Source: CAZBDU01 sp964490725
Lineage (GTDB): Bacteria; Spirochaetota; Spirochaetia; SZUA-6; DRHE01
NCBI GenBank assembly: GCA_964490725.1
Contig: CAZBDU010000048.1
Coordinates: 1 to 41,124, forward strand
Direction of reading: 5' to 3'
DNA: 41,124 nucleotides
The notes under the pieces were generated by a model. That model had not been told where the DNA came from and searched no databases. It saw only the letters and a program-made list of their open reading frames with translations. Numbering within the stretch: position 1 is the stretch's first letter; each line of letters begins with the position of its first letter. The position numbers and the translations under genes were made by a program. This document shows, one piece after another, positions 34,525-41,124 of this stretch.

Positions 34525-35459
34525 GCAAGATCGCGGTGATCGGCAGCGGCAACGTCGGCGCCACGGCGGTGTACTACATCGCAGAGAAGAACATGGGCGA
34601 CGTGGTGATGGTGGATGTGGTGGAGGGGCTTCCCGAGAGCAAGGCCGCGGACTTCATGCACACCGCCCCACTGCGGGGCTACCACGTCTCCATCGTGGGC
34701 ACCACCGGCTACGAGGCGATCGCCGGCTCCGATGTGGTGGTGCTCACCGCCGGGGTGGCACGCAAGCCCGGGATGGACCGCATGGACCTGCTGAAGACCA
34801 ACGTCGGCATCGCCAAGAAGGCCTGTCAGGCGGTGGCACGTTATGCCCCGGAGGCCGTGCTCATCGTGGTGACCAATCCGCTGGACGTGGTCTGCATGGC
34901 CGCCCTGCGAGAGACCGGCTTCGCCCTCAGGAAAGTGATCGGCCAGGCGGGGGTGCTGGACGCCACCCGCTTTCGCTACTTCATCGCCGAGGAGCTGGGA
35001 GTGTGGCCGGGGGACGTGATGGCCATGGTGCTGGGGGGACATGGAGACAGCATGGTGCCGCTGAAGCGCTACACCTCGGTGGGGGGCATCCCCATCACCG
35101 AGCTGATGGACGGCAAGACCATCGAGGCCCTGGTGGAGCGGACCCGGAAGGGCGGCGGAGAGATCGTGAGCCACCTGAAGACCGGCAGCGCCTTCTACGC
35201 TCCCGGGGCCTCGGTGGCCAAGATGGTGGAGGCGGTGATCAAGGACGAGAAACGGCTGCTGGCCGCCTCGGTCTACCTGCGGGGAGAGTACGGGTACCGG
35301 GACATCTTCCTGGGGGTCCCCACCGTGATCGGCCGCTTCGGCGCCGAGAGGGTGGTGGAGATCGAGCTGGAGCCGGAGGAGAAGGCGGCGCTGGACCGTT
35401 CGGCTGCGGCGGTGAAGGAGGGGGTGGAGCTGCTGGACAGCTTCTACGTTCCCGGTTGA
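34521..35459 (+). CDS. mdh: malate dehydrogenase (LDH-like type)
   Basis: Interconverts malate and oxaloacetate with NAD. It has 312 residues. Canonical motifs are GSGNVGAT, MVDVVEG (NAD specificity), RKPGMDRMDL (loop), VTNPLD (the Asn that is lost in the upstream copy), GQAGVLDATRFR and GGHGDSMVP (His). The G-x-G-N-V-G wording matches the tetrameric LDH-like MDHs of many deep-branching bacteria. ATG 34521 overlaps the stop of the divergent copy. It feeds oxaloacetate to citrate synthase and PEP carboxykinase. Malic enzyme follows 49 bases downstream. Confidence 0.95.
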   Translation: MSKIAVIGSGNVGATAVYYIAEKNMGDVVMVDVVEGLPESKAADFMHTAPLRGYHVSIVGTTGYEAIAGSDVVVLTAGVARKPGMDRMDLLKTNVGIAKKACQAVARYAPEAVLIVVTNPLDVVCMAALRETGFALRKVIGQAGVLDATRFRYFIAEELGVWPGDVMAMVLGGHGDSMVPLKRYTSVGGIPITELMDGKTIEALVERTRKGGGEIVSHLKTGSAFYAPGASVAKMVEAVIKDEKRLLAASVYLRGEYGYRDIFLGVPTVIGRFGAERVVEIELEPEEKAALDRSAAAVKEGVELLDSFYVPG

Positions 35460-35508
35460 GGCTGGGGTGCGCCCCCTGGGACGGCTGGAGGACCGATCAG
35501 GAGCATTC

Positions 35509-36900
35509 ATGAGTGCCGACAACAGCAACAACTCCGGAGGCGAGGCGCTGCGCAAGGCCAACCGGCCGCAGAGGGAATCCATGCGGCTGCACGCCTTCTA
35601 CCGGGGCAAGATGGAGACCACCCTGCGCTGCCCGGTGAGGGGCCCGGAGGACTTCGCGTACTGGTACACCCCGGGCGTGGCGGCTCCCTGCCGGGAGATC
35701 CAGGACAGCCCGGAGAAGGTCTACGACTACACCAGCAAGTGGAACACCATCGCGGTGGTGAGCGACGGCTCCCGGGTGCTGGGGCTCGGGGACATCGGCG
35801 CCAAGGCGGCCCTGCCGGTGATGGAGGGCAAGGCGCTGCTGTTCAAGTACCTGGGAGGCGTGGACTGCGTGCCCATCACGCTGGACAGCCGCGACCCCGA
35901 GGAGATCATCCGCACCGTGCTGCTGCTCCAGCCCGCCTTCGGCGGGATCAACCTGGAAGACCTCTCCCAGCCCAAGTGCTTCCGCATCCTGGAAACCCTG
36001 CGGGAGCAGGCGGAGATCCCGGTGTGGCACGACGATCAACAGGGCACGGCCACGGTGACCCTGGCGGGCCTGATGAACGCCCTGGAGGTGGTGGGGAAAC
36101 GGATCGAGGAGGCGCGCATCGTCTTCGTGGGCAGCGGGGCCGCCAACATCGCCTGCGCCCGGCTGATCTTCGCCCGCGGCGCGGACCCCGGCCGCTGCCT
36201 GATCGTGGACTCCCGGGGCATCCTGGGGCCCCACCGGCAGGACCTGGAGCGGCGCCGCTACGAGTACGCGGAGAAGTGGCGGCTCTGCCAGCTCACCAAC
36301 CGTGAGGGCCGCAAGGGTGGGCCTCCGGAGGCGCTGGAGGGAGCGGACGTGGTGATCGCCCTCTCCCGCCCTGGCCCGGGGACGATCCTGCCCGAATGGG
36401 TGCGGCGGATGGAGCGGCGCTCGGTGGTGTTCGCCTGCGCCAACCCTACCCCCGAGATCTGGCCCTGGGAGGCCGCCGAGGCGGGGGCCGAGGTGGTGGC
36501 CACCGGGCGCTCGGACTTCCCCAACCAGGTGAACAACTCCCTGTGCTTTCCGGGGATCTTTCGCGGCGTGCTGGACGTAAGGGCCAGGACCATCACCGAC
36601 ACCATGTGCTTCGCCGCCGCAGAGGCCCTGGCCGCAGCGGTGGGGCCCACCCTCGGGCGGGAGCGTATCCTGCCCGGCATGGACGAGTGGCAGGTGTTCC
36701 CGGCCATTGCCGCCGCGGTGGGGGAGCAGGCGCAGAAAGAGGGGGTCGCCCGGCTCGCCGTGGGCCGGGAGCAGCTGTACGCTCGGGCCGAAGAGCTGAT
36801 CACCCGCTCGAGGAACCTCACCGGGCTGATGATGGAGAAGGGGTTCATTCCCGAGGCACCGGAGAGCCCGGAGGGCCCCAAGGAGCAGGCCGATGCTTGA
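35509..36900 (+). CDS. malic enzyme (malate dehydrogenase, decarboxylating)
   Basis: Oxidative decarboxylation of malate to pyruvate with NAD or NADP; it can also run in reverse under high CO2. The 463 residues match the short bacterial type without a phosphotransacetylase domain. Key text: YTPGVAAPCREI, SDGSRVLGLGDIGAKAALPVMEGKA, LEDLSQPKC, WHDDQQGTATV (metal ligands), GSGAANIACARL (dinucleotide site) and SDFPNQVNNSLCFPGIFRG. The start is ATG 35509 with AGGAG five bases before; the frame is open from 35467. The end overlaps the flavoprotein gene by eight bases, so the two are translated together. Whether NAD or NADP is used cannot be told. Confidence 0.92.
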   Translation: MSADNSNNSGGEALRKANRPQRESMRLHAFYRGKMETTLRCPVRGPEDFAYWYTPGVAAPCREIQDSPEKVYDYTSKWNTIAVVSDGSRVLGLGDIGAKAALPVMEGKALLFKYLGGVDCVPITLDSRDPEEIIRTVLLLQPAFGGINLEDLSQPKCFRILETLREQAEIPVWHDDQQGTATVTLAGLMNALEVVGKRIEEARIVFVGSGAANIACARLIFARGADPGRCLIVDSRGILGPHRQDLERRRYEYAEKWRLCQLTNREGRKGGPPEALEGADVVIALSRPGPGTILPEWVRRMERRSVVFACANPTPEIWPWEAAEAGAEVVATGRSDFPNQVNNSLCFPGIFRGVLDVRARTITDTMCFAAAEALAAAVGPTLGRERILPGMDEWQVFPAIAAAVGEQAQKEGVARLAVGREQLYARAEELITRSRNLTGLMMEKGFIPEAPESPEGPKEQADA

Positions 36901-37837
36901 CCTCATTGTCGTGGGCGGCGGTCCGGCGGGGCTGACGGGGGCGGTGTACGCCATGCGCCAGAGATTGAAGGTCCTGCTGGTCTCCCCCCAGCTGGGAGGC
37001 TGGACGGAAACCCGCTCGGAGTTCGCCCATGAGGGCGAGGGCGCCATCATCCGGGGAGGGGAGCTGGTGGCGCGGTTCAAGAACGAGCTCAGCTACCTGG
37101 AGATCGCCCGCAGGCCGGAGCGGGTGCTGCGGGTTCGGCTTCAGGCCGCAGCGAGCGGGGCGGCCGGCTTCGTGGTGGAGACTTCCGGCGGCGAGGCGCT
37201 GGAGTGCCGCTCGGTGCTCGTGGCCAGCGGCTGCCGCTTCGAGCCGCCACAGGTGGAGGGCGCCCGCAGGTACCTCCTGAAAGGCATCGCGTACTCCGCC
37301 ACCAGCTACGCCCACCTGTTCCTGGACCGGAGGGTGGTGGTGATCGGCAGCGGCATGCGGGCCGTCCGCTCCGCGCTGCGGCTGGCCTACTCGGCGAGCC
37401 GCGTGTACCTGCTCCCCGAGGAGGGAAAGGACCCCGGACCGGCCCTGAGCACGCCGGAGGGCCGGGCTCTGGCCGCCCTGGAAGGCGTCAGGGTGCTGGC
37501 GGACTGCCGGGTGGCGGGTTTCGCGGGGGAGCGTCTTGCCTCCGAGATGCTGATCGGCAGGCCGGACGGTTCCACGGAGAGCATCCCCGCGGACGGGTTC
37601 TTCCTGGAGGGCGAGGCTTCCCCCAACAGCGACATCGTGGCCGATCTGGTGGAGCGCGATCCGGCCGGCTACATCCGCGTGGACAGCCGCAACAGGACCA
37701 GCCGGGAGGGCGTCTTCGCCGCCGGGGACGTCACCGACGTGCACCGCGAGCAGGTGCTGGTTGCCGTGGGCGAGGGGGCCAAGGCCTCGCTGAGCGCGCA
37801 GGAGTTCCTCTTCGCCGGCCACGGCGCGGAGGAATAG
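36893..37837 (+). CDS. thioredoxin-reductase-like flavoprotein without the redox CxxC
   Basis: 314 residues in two dinucleotide domains: FAD site VVGGGPAGLTGAVYA, NAD(P)H site VIGSGMRAVRSAL and the terminal FAD motif GVFAAGDVTD. In thioredoxin reductases the sequence before the second site reads ...CATC...; here it is SATS (S135-S138, codons 37295-37306). Both redox cysteines are therefore gone and the protein cannot reduce thioredoxin in the usual way. Relatives lacking CxxC include TrxR-like ferredoxin-NADP reductases, so a ferredoxin or flavodoxin partner is possible. It overlaps malic enzyme by eight bases; the pair may link malate carbon to a NAD(P)H/ferredoxin pool (inference). Confidence 0.82.
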   Translation: MLDLIVVGGGPAGLTGAVYAMRQRLKVLLVSPQLGGWTETRSEFAHEGEGAIIRGGELVARFKNELSYLEIARRPERVLRVRLQAAASGAAGFVVETSGGEALECRSVLVASGCRFEPPQVEGARRYLLKGIAYSATSYAHLFLDRRVVVIGSGMRAVRSALRLAYSASRVYLLPEEGKDPGPALSTPEGRALAALEGVRVLADCRVAGFAGERLASEMLIGRPDGSTESIPADGFFLEGEASPNSDIVADLVERDPAGYIRVDSRNRTSREGVFAAGDVTDVHREQVLVAVGEGAKASLSAQEFLFAGHGAEE

Positions 37838-37849
37838 CCGCGCGCCGGC

Positions 37850-37878
37850 TTGCGCTCCCCTGGCGTCTCCGCTAAAGT
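37850..37878 (+). promoter_or_regulatory. promoter of the small lipoprotein gene
   Basis: TTGCGC (37850-37855), exactly 17 bases, TAAAGT (37873-37878). The start would be near 37885, giving a leader of about 90 bases to ATG 37975. Confidence 0.45.
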
Positions 37879-37974
37879 GATTCCCTCGTCAACCAAAGGC
37901 GGCCAGCTTTCCTTCGAGCTCCTTCGGGAGCAACACGGCAGGCCGGTGGTGGCGCACAGTGGGAGGAGGATTCC

Positions 37975-38586
37975 ATGAACAGGCATCGGCGGGTGGTACG
38001 CACGGTGAGCCTGGTCTTGACCGGCGCGTTCGTGCTCCTTTGGCTCCCAGGCTGCCTGCTTACCCTGGGCGCTCCCCTGACCCGGGCGGTGCAGCCTGGA
38101 ACCTGGACCCTGGAAGGCGGCGGGGGCCTTGGCAAGGACGGCGACCAGGTCGGCCCCCTGGGCTACGGCTACGTGGGTAGGGCGCTGGGCGAGCACTTCG
38201 AGATCGGCGCATCCCTCTACACCTATCCCGTGGGGACGGGGCAGGCCGGGGCTCTCTTCGTCCCGCTCAAGTGGGACCCCGTCGCACACCAGAGGGCGCT
38301 GCACTGGCTCCTGTTCGGCGGCCCGGCCGTGTTCGGCGGCACCGTCCAAGGGGGCACCTTCGTTGCGGGAACCGGCCTCTCTCTGCGCATGGCGAGGCCC
38401 CTGGAGACGTACCTCAGCGTCAGCACCACCGCGTCCGCGCCGCAGCTGTTCACCGCTGCGGCCGGGCTGCGGCTCGACTTCTCTCCTCGCTTCGAGCTGG
38501 GGGCGGGCCTCATGTACTCATATCCGTCCACGGGGCTGGTGTCCCTGTCGGCGACTACCTGGCTGGGCGGAGGGGGCCGCCGGTAG
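37975..38586 (+). CDS. small lipoprotein of unknown function with beta-rich body
   Basis: 203 residues. A signal with N-terminal arginines (MNRHRRVVRTV), a hydrophobic core and a lipobox LPGC make it an exported lipoprotein. The mature part alternates short beta strands and glycine turns (EGGGGLGK, GYGYVGRALGEHFEIGASLYTYPVG, RLDFSPRFELGAGLMYSYPSTGLVSLSATTWLGGG). This resembles an outer-membrane beta-barrel or a surface protein with few helices. No domain was recognised. The ribosome site GGGAGGAGG precedes ATG 37975, and the gene has its own promoter. Confidence 0.7.
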   Translation: MNRHRRVVRTVSLVLTGAFVLLWLPGCLLTLGAPLTRAVQPGTWTLEGGGGLGKDGDQVGPLGYGYVGRALGEHFEIGASLYTYPVGTGQAGALFVPLKWDPVAHQRALHWLLFGGPAVFGGTVQGGTFVAGTGLSLRMARPLETYLSVSTTASAPQLFTAAAGLRLDFSPRFELGAGLMYSYPSTGLVSLSATTWLGGGGRR

Positions 38587-39046
38587 AGGACCGCGCGCAG
38601 GCGCGCTTCCGCGGCGCCCGACGTCAGGAATGTCGGCCTGGCGCTCCACCTGGCGGGCGAAGAGGCTCTTGTCGTTGTCGGCGCGTATGAGCCCGCCACA
38701 GGCGGGATCGCCCAGCTCGCCCGATGCCGTGGCCAGAGGCGTATCTCCCCGTCGACCAGCCTGTACGCGGCCTGCCGCCCAGAGAAAAACGCACGCTTAC
38801 GGGCGGGCAGGTACAGGCGGGCTCGCCGAGGGACGGGTTCGGGGATTGCAACGCCGGCCGTCAGCATCTCGGCGAGTCGTGTCTGGCGCGTGACGATGAT
38901 CGGTCCAGAGCAAGTATCTCCTGCAGGGCAGCGGCCACCAACGGCATGCTGCCCCCGGATTCAGTCGAGGAAGCCCATGCCAAACCAGAGATGGCACACA
39001 ACCAAGGCACACGGCGTCCGCTGCCCCCTTGGGTGCTGATCCACAA
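38587..39046 (-). pseudogene. frameshifted coding relic of unknown family
   Basis: No intact gene is found in this stretch. Minus-strand frames read like fragments of one protein: a GGSMPLVAAALQEILAL segment near 38940, then GPIIVTRQTRLAEMLTAGVAIPEPVPRR (about 38900-38820) leading to AFFSGRQAAYRLVDGEIRL (38785-38730). In a third frame, LATASGELGDPACGGLIRAD and DNDKSLFARQVERQADIPD follow (38730-38620). Changing frame twice restores a longer sensible sequence, as expected of a decayed gene. I did not recognise the family. It lies beside IS elements. Confidence 0.3.
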
Positions 39047-39054
39047 CGGAATGG

Positions 39055-39105
39055 TGTCGGTTCCGTAAATTCTGGCCGCATCCTTTCCGGAAATTCTGTC
39101 CGGTT
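39055..39105 (+). repeat. left terminal inverted repeat of the IS21-family element
   Basis: Begins TGTCGGTTCCG and ends GAAATTCTGTCCGGTT. It matches the reverse complement of 40777-40826 with few mismatches and one gap. It contains two tandem sub-repeats, probably transposase-binding sites. Confidence 0.85.
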
Positions 39106-39170
39106 GAATCCTCAGGGAACAACGGACAGACTCGTCGCAAACTCAAGCGGCGGGGGGAAGGACGATCGGC

Positions 39171-40109
39171 ATGCTGAAGCGACACGCCATTCAGGTTCTG
39201 CGGCAGGCAGGGCACACCCAGGCGGAAGTGGCGACCCTGACGGGGGTCTCGGAGAGGGAAGTCCGACGGGTTGAGGGCGAGCCTGCCGTCGAGGACCTGG
39301 ATCCGGTGACCGAGAGAGAACGCCGAGGGATCGGCCGCCCGTCAAAGGTCGAACCGTTTCGGGGCAAGATTGCTGCCCTACTGCAAGAGCAGCCGGCTCT
39401 GTTGAGCGTGGAGATCCTCCGGCGCATGCGTCTGGAGGGCTACCAGGGGGCCAAGACGGCCATGTACGCCCTGGTTCGCTCTCTTCGGCCTGAGGACTCT
39501 CGGCTGATGGTGCGCTTCGAAGGACTTGCCGGGGAGTTCAGCCAGCATGATTTCGGCCAGGTCAAGGTCCGGTTTCTGAATGGCAGCCAGAAGACGATCC
39601 ACTTCTTGGCCTCACGGTTGAAGTACTCCCGCTGGGCCGTGGTGACCCTGGTGGAGGATGAGGGGGTGGAGACCCTGGTGCGCCGCCTGGGGGAGCATTT
39701 TGGGCTCATGGGTGGGGTGCCGTTGGTAGCGGTCTTCGACCGACCCAAGACCGTGGCCTTGAAGTGGCGCGAGGACGGGCAGATCACAGAGTGGAACCCC
39801 ACGTTCGCCGCCGTGACGCTGGAGCTGGGCCTCGGGGTGGAGGTGTGTTGGCCGGCCAGTCCGTGGCAGAAGGGCAGCATCGAGAACATCGTCGGCTGGG
39901 TGAAGGGGTCGTTCTTCAAGCAGAGGCGCTTCTGGGACGAAGAGGACCTGCGCCGACAGCTGGCTGAGTGGCTCACCGAGGTCAACGAGCAGCGCAGGGG
40001 ACTCCGGCATGAGTGCCTCCGATGTGAACCTCGAGCCCCTGCTCAAGCGCCTGCACCTGGCCAACGCTCGCCGGGTCTACCGCACGCTCATCCAGCGAGC
40101 CGAGACTGA
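39171..40109 (+). pseudogene. istA: IstA transposase, C-terminally shortened
   Basis: IS21-family DDE transposase. The N-terminal helix-turn-helix (about 1-35) reads HAIQVLRQAGHTQAEVATLTGVSEREV. The catalytic triad is intact: D127 (SQHDFG), D190 (AVFDRPKT) and E238 (KGSIEN). After residue 277 (EVNEQRR) the family sequence stops. The frame runs out of phase into istB to 40109, overlapping it by about 100 bases. Whole IstA proteins have roughly 100-200 more residues with a C-terminal domain, so an internal deletion most likely joined istA to istB near 39990-40005. The start is ATG 39171 with GGGGGAAGGA upstream. Confidence 0.75.
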
Positions 40110-40776
40110 GGGCTGGTCCTACCACGATTTTCTCACCGTCCTGGTTGCCGAGGAGGTGGCCCACCGGCAGCAGACCCGCATCCAGAGGCTCACCCGCCGG
40201 GCCGGATTCCCGTTCCTGAAAACCATCGAGGAGTTCGACTTCACCTTCCAGAGCACGCTACGGTTGCACCTCTTGGGTTGCGCCCTGACGGCCGACTTCG
40301 TCACCCAGGGCCGCTCGCTGGTGTTCACCGGGAAACCAGGCCGGGCAAGACGCACCTGGCCGTGGCCATCGCCTACAGGGCCATCCAGAACGGCTTCAAC
40401 GCCCTGTTCCTCACCGCAGCCCAACTCATCGACGAGCTCTCCTCGGCCTCCCGCCAGGGGGAGCTGTCGAAGCAGCTACCGCGTTACACTCACCCGGATG
40501 TCCTGGTAGTCGATGAGGCGGGCTACCTGAGCTACGGCACGGATGCGGCGAACATGTTCCACGTCGTCAACGAGCGCCACCTCCGAGGCCGCTCGATGAT
40601 CTTCACCACCAACAAGCACCCCACGCAGTGGGGTGGTGTCCTTCATGACGAGGATCTGGCTGCGGCCATCGTGGACCGCATCCTGGAGCGAGGCCGCCTG
40701 TACCACCTGGATGGCCCCTCGATGCGCACTCGACACCTTGCTCTTGACAACCCGGCGCCGTCGGCGCTACCACCAG

Positions 40777-40826
40777 AACCGGACAGAATTTCCGGAATTC
40801 ACCGGACAGAGTTTCCGGAACCCACA
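40777..40826 (-). repeat. right terminal inverted repeat of the IS21-family element
   Basis: AACCGGACAGAATTTCCGG, a second copy, ACCGGACAGAGTTTCCGG, and the terminal CCCACA. It pairs with 39055-39105. The istB reading frame runs through it. Confidence 0.85.
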
Positions 40827-40851
40827 CTTACCGCCAGGTCCACTCTGTGTG

Positions 40852-40875
40852 ACGCTACCAATTTCTTAGTGGCGT
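40852..40875. repeat. short imperfect inverted repeat next to the truncated transposase
   Basis: ACGCTAC - 10 bases - GTGGCGT (one mismatch). It lies between the IS21 end and the break in the minus-strand transposase; it may be the end of another element or a hairpin. Confidence 0.3.
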
Positions 40876-40877
40876 AG

Positions 40878-41124
40878 AATCGACATACAGCTTGCGCGGC
40901 AGCCCGCGTTTCTCCACAGCCTGGATGAGACAATCGCGGTAGCTGTCCAGGTTCTCTCGCAGGTAGGACTGGGCGTGAGCGATCAGGCGGGAATGGTCAT
41001 CGATGGCGGCAAACAGATAGCTCTTTCGTAGCTTCCCCCCCACCAGCACCTTCGGTCCGTGCATGCAGCCGCTCTGCCACAGCTCATTCGGGTATTCCAC
41101 TTCGAAGCGTCGTCGATCCGCCGG
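40878..41124 (-). pseudogene. 3'-truncated DDE transposase/integrase with a lost catalytic Asp; runs off the window
   Basis: Minus strand, entering from the right edge: RRRFEVEYPNELWQSGCMHG, then GGKLRKSYLFAAIDDHSRLI, HAQSYLRENLDSYRDCLIQ and EKRGLPRKLYVD. This is the rve-type catalytic core of an IS481-like or related transposase. Members I know read WQSDCMHG; here the Asp codon is GGC (41068-41070), so the first catalytic acid is Gly. Near 40878 the family sequence (YVDNG...) breaks into unrelated residues and a stop, losing the other catalytic residues. The gene is dead twice over. The start lies outside the window. Confidence 0.75.

Larger units (their letters stand above)
39055..40826 (+). 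mobile_element. IS21-family insertion sequence, 1.77 kb, degenerate
   Basis: Bounded by inverted repeats of about 50 bases that start TG and end CA: 39055-39105 and 40777-40826. Each holds two copies of a unit like TTCCGGAAATTCTGTCCGGT, typical of IS21-family ends. It carries istA and istB. The usual size is 2.0-2.5 kb, so part has been lost. No matching target duplication is seen: flanks are ...ACGGAATGG on the left and CTTACCGC... on the right. Confidence 0.85.
40009..40877 (+). pseudogene. istB: IstB transposition helper ATPase, frameshifted in the Walker A motif
   Basis: The AAA+ helper of IS21 elements. The N-terminal half (MSASDVNLEPLLKRLHLANAR ... FTGKPGR) is in one frame to about 40343. 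The rest (THLAVAIAYRAIQNGFNALF, the Walker B VLVVDEAGYL, TTNKHPTQWGG and RLYHLDGPSMRTRHL) is in the next frame. A single G missing from the run at 40343-40345 would restore G-K-P-G-R-G-K-T, the nucleotide-binding loop. The protein as read is broken (the first frame stops at 40509). The second frame runs through the right terminal repeat to 40877. A sequencing error in a G run could also produce this. Confidence 0.8.

Noticed and set aside
40330..40350. Programmed frameshift in istB
   Set aside because: No slippery heptamer or stimulatory structure was seen. IS21 IstB is not known to use one, and istA is also damaged, so decay or a sequence error is more likely.

Overview
This 41 kb window is GC-rich bacterial DNA, densely coding. 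It is dominated by a cluster of citric-acid-cycle genes read left to right. Two lipoprotein signal sequences and LysM, OGDH, SDH and FRD genes of Gram-negative type suggest a Gram-negative chromosome. A lineage near the Desulfobacterota or another deep proteobacterial-like group is my inference; no rRNA or tRNA gene is present to test it.

Layout. (1) 1-1610: a LysM lipoprotein behind a good sigma70-type promoter. (2) 1643-9266: a carbohydrate module of phosphomannomutase/phosphoglucomutase, a GT4 glycosyltransferase, two GH130 family proteins and a large GT4 protein with a C-terminal glycosidase-like domain. GH130 phosphorylases release mannose-1-phosphate, and the mutase next door would turn that into mannose-6-phosphate, so this may be a beta-mannoside or oligomannan turnover system. 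(3) 9363-11460: a TrpR-like repressor with a palindrome over its own promoter, then a TrpB2-type tryptophan synthase beta chain and a small Cys-rich protein. (4) 11512-13377 (minus): GTP-type PEP carboxykinase, divergent from the TCA cluster.

(5) 13541-37837 is the TCA block: aconitase (AcnA type), class II fumarase, a second (Aquifex-type) aconitase, sdhA, sdhB, sucC, sucD, sucA, sucB and citrate synthase. It continues with a 50-residue zinc-ribbon protein, a second flavoprotein set in the order A-anchor-anchor-B, two tandem malate dehydrogenases, a malic enzyme and a thioredoxin-reductase-like flavoprotein whose redox cysteines are both serine. Many genes overlap at stop/start (ATGA or similar), so translational coupling is likely. 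Not in the window: isocitrate dehydrogenase, lipoamide dehydrogenase (E3) and membrane anchors for the first sdhAB pair. With PEP carboxykinase and malic enzyme, the block covers both the cycle and the PEP/pyruvate-C4 node. Having separate SDH-like and FRD-like enzymes would allow separate oxidative and reductive flux (inference).

(6) 37975-38586: a small lipoprotein with its own promoter. (7) 38587-41124 is decayed mobile DNA: a minus-strand frameshifted relic, a 1.77 kb IS21-family element with shortened istA and frameshifted istB, and a truncated DDE transposase on the minus strand that has lost a catalytic aspartate.

The most unusual points are the GH130/GT/mutase module, several genes whose promoters sit almost on the start codon (leaderless mRNAs likely), the TrpR-TrpB2 operon with a self-operator candidate, the A-C-D-B succinate/fumarate operon with very small anchors, the divergent second MDH, and the Cys-less TrxR-like protein coupled to malic enzyme.
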